64,000 nucleotides of DNA from Akkermansiaceae bacterium (GTDB lineage Bacteria > Verrucomicrobiota > Verrucomicrobiia > Verrucomicrobiales > DEV007), in the NCBI GenBank assembly GCA_024233005.1, contig JACKQE010000005.1, positions 62,001 through 126,000 of the forward strand, given 5' to 3'. Below, in pieces: positions 63,058 through 64,000 of this stretch; position 1 is the first letter of the stretch, and each line of letters begins with the position of its first letter. Made by a program: the position numbers and the translations under genes. The notes below the pieces were generated by a model, which made no database searches, was not told where the DNA came from, and saw nothing but the letters and a program-made list of their open reading frames with translations.

Positions 63058-63912
63058 ATGGACTGGTTTGTCCTCAAAAAAATTGTCTCCAACTATCTCC
63101 AGCCTCTCAGCATTGCCGTGGAGAGTCTGGCGTCCGGGTTGATTCTGTTGGGGTTGTCCACCTGGGGGGCGAAGTCCGGGAAACGGTCCCGCCTGCGGCG
63201 CTGGCTGCGGCACACGGGGCTGGCCTTCCTCATCATGGCGACGATGTTCCTCTATCTCTGCAGCACCGCCTCGGTCGCCGAGGCCCTTGCCTACTCGCTG
63301 GAGCGGCAGTATCCGCCGATGAAGGAGGACTCGGAGGATTTCCGCGCGCTCGATCCGGAGTTCATCGTGGTGCTGGCCGGAGGCTGGAGGGTGGGGGAGA
63401 ATGCTCCCGTCACCTCCCGGGTGCTGCCTCCCACGGAAACGCGGGTGATCGAAGGGGTGCGGCTGGCGGCCCTCTTCCCCAAAGCCCGGCTGGCCTTCAC
63501 CGGGATTCCCCGCGAAGTCGAAAGCATGGCGGATTTGGCTAAGCTGATGGGAGTTGCCCCGGATCGGATCTTGCTGGAGTCGCGATCTCGCGACACGGAC
63601 GATCATCCCAAGTTTCTCAAGCCGATTCTCGGGGAATCCTCGTTTCTCCTCGTAACCTCGGGGATGCAACTCCCCCGGGCGGTGTCCCTGTTCCGCGGCG
63701 CCGGGCTCGATCCTGTCCCGATGCCGACCGATCTCTGGTCCTACCCGGATTTCCTCGCCCGCAGTCCCTATCAATGGGACCGTCTCGTGCCGAAAGCCTC
63801 CTACCTGGAGATGACGGACGTCGCCCTCCATGAGATTCTGGGGCGGCTCTATTCCAATCTCCGCGGCGATGCCGCTGACGAGGTGCGCCGGCCTGCGGTG
63901 GTGGAACTGTGA
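63058..63912 (+). CDS. DUF218/YdcF family membrane protein (ElyC/SanA-like)
   Basis: A 284-residue protein with two N-terminal membrane segments (about 18-36 and 55-72) and a DUF218 domain (about 98-270). Visible motifs are FIVVLAGGW, TETRVIEGVRLAALFP, LAFTGIP, RILLESRSRDTDDHPKFLKP and FLLVTSGMQLPRAVSLFRGAGLDPVPMPTDLW. E. coli relatives (ElyC, SanA, YdcF) act in envelope integrity and peptidoglycan or undecaprenyl phosphate metabolism. The arrangement resembles ElyC most closely. Confidence 0.88.
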   Translation: MDWFVLKKIVSNYLQPLSIAVESLASGLILLGLSTWGAKSGKRSRLRRWLRHTGLAFLIMATMFLYLCSTASVAEALAYSLERQYPPMKEDSEDFRALDPEFIVVLAGGWRVGENAPVTSRVLPPTETRVIEGVRLAALFPKARLAFTGIPREVESMADLAKLMGVAPDRILLESRSRDTDDHPKFLKPILGESSFLLVTSGMQLPRAVSLFRGAGLDPVPMPTDLWSYPDFLARSPYQWDRLVPKASYLEMTDVALHEILGRLYSNLRGDAADEVRRPAVVEL

Positions 63913-63924
63913 GGCGTCTCCGGA

Positions 63925-64000
63925 TCAGGAGAAACACATGCCCCGGTCGGCCAGCAGTTCCTGGCCGGTGATGGCGCGGCTCGCGCCGCTGGCGAGGAAG
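63925..64000 (-). CDS. Short-chain dehydrogenase/reductase, C-terminal end (runs off window)
   Basis: On the minus strand the last 24 codons read FLASGASRAITGQELLADRGMCFS then TGA (63925-63927). This is a classic C-terminus of SDR enzymes (FLASD-ASRAITGQ---VDGGM). The rest of the gene lies outside the window. Only the family can be inferred. Confidence 0.75.
   Translation of the reverse strand, partial: FLASGASRAITGQELLADRGMCFS

Overview
This 64-kb, GC-rich window looks like chromosome from a member of the Verrucomicrobiota (or a close PVC relative). The main evidence is gene content: two DUF1549/DUF1553 + DUF1501 modules, two-domain DUF1080 and DUF6807 (PmoA-type) secreted proteins, Tat-exported Gfo/Idh/MocA dehydrogenase, a membrane-anchored anti-sigma factor fused to a planctomycete-type cytochrome (PSCyt1), and several ECF sigma factors. 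Shine-Dalgarno sequences are weak or absent at most starts. This is an inference from family content; I could not run a taxonomic search.

Layout. 1-4287 (minus strand): a truncated dCache sensor, then cinA, rsfS and a DEAD-box helicase. 4685-8774: a DUF1080 protein facing a coiled-coil secreted protein across a strong terminator, then a coupled sirtuin/DUF1028 pair. 8967-14693 (plus): the most interesting block, a CnrY/CnrX/CnrH-like metal-sensing sigma module followed by a TonB-dependent receptor, ExbB, ExbD and a TonB with 24 Pro-Lys-Pro-Glu repeats. 14845-15918: a two-TM RCK potassium-channel-like protein with an unusual filter. 15928-22050 (minus): DUF1501, DUF1549/DUF1553, DUF6807 and PcfJ-like genes. 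22512-29418: fatty-acid desaturase, PPK2, phosphodiester glycosidase, a methyltransferase/ATP-grasp fusion and a PHP protein. 29428-41477 (minus): alpha/beta hydrolase, patatin-like protein, lgt, a TPR/ExbD/ExbB operon, a histidine-rich permease pair, a Nudix hydrolase and a slipin. 41754-50990: a secreted orphan, a second DUF1501 gene in an operon with an ECF sigma factor and a haem-anti-sigma fusion, a thioredoxin-like protein and an MFS transporter. 51036-64000: RNase III-like and PH-domain genes, phosphoesterase, Gfo/Idh dehydrogenase, AAA ATPase/ligA, an ECF/FecR pair, a NodT-type outer membrane factor, tRNA-Val(CAC), an L7/L12-like small protein, a DUF218 protein and the end of an SDR gene.

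How the parts fit. Three sigma/anti-sigma units occur in one window, each with a different periplasmic input: a CnrX-type metal sensor, a c-type cytochrome/DUF1549 ectodomain, and a FecR-like domain. The first appears wired to an energised outer-membrane transport system. It is the best candidate for an undescribed system here, because all five metal ligands known from Cupriavidus CnrX are present at identical spacing, yet the adjacent cargo is TonB-type uptake machinery and not the usual CnrCBA efflux pump. The DUF1501/DUF1549/DUF1553, DUF1080, DUF6807, PHP and Gfo/Idh genes fit a polysaccharide-degrading lifestyle with extensive secretion, though substrates cannot be read from sequence.
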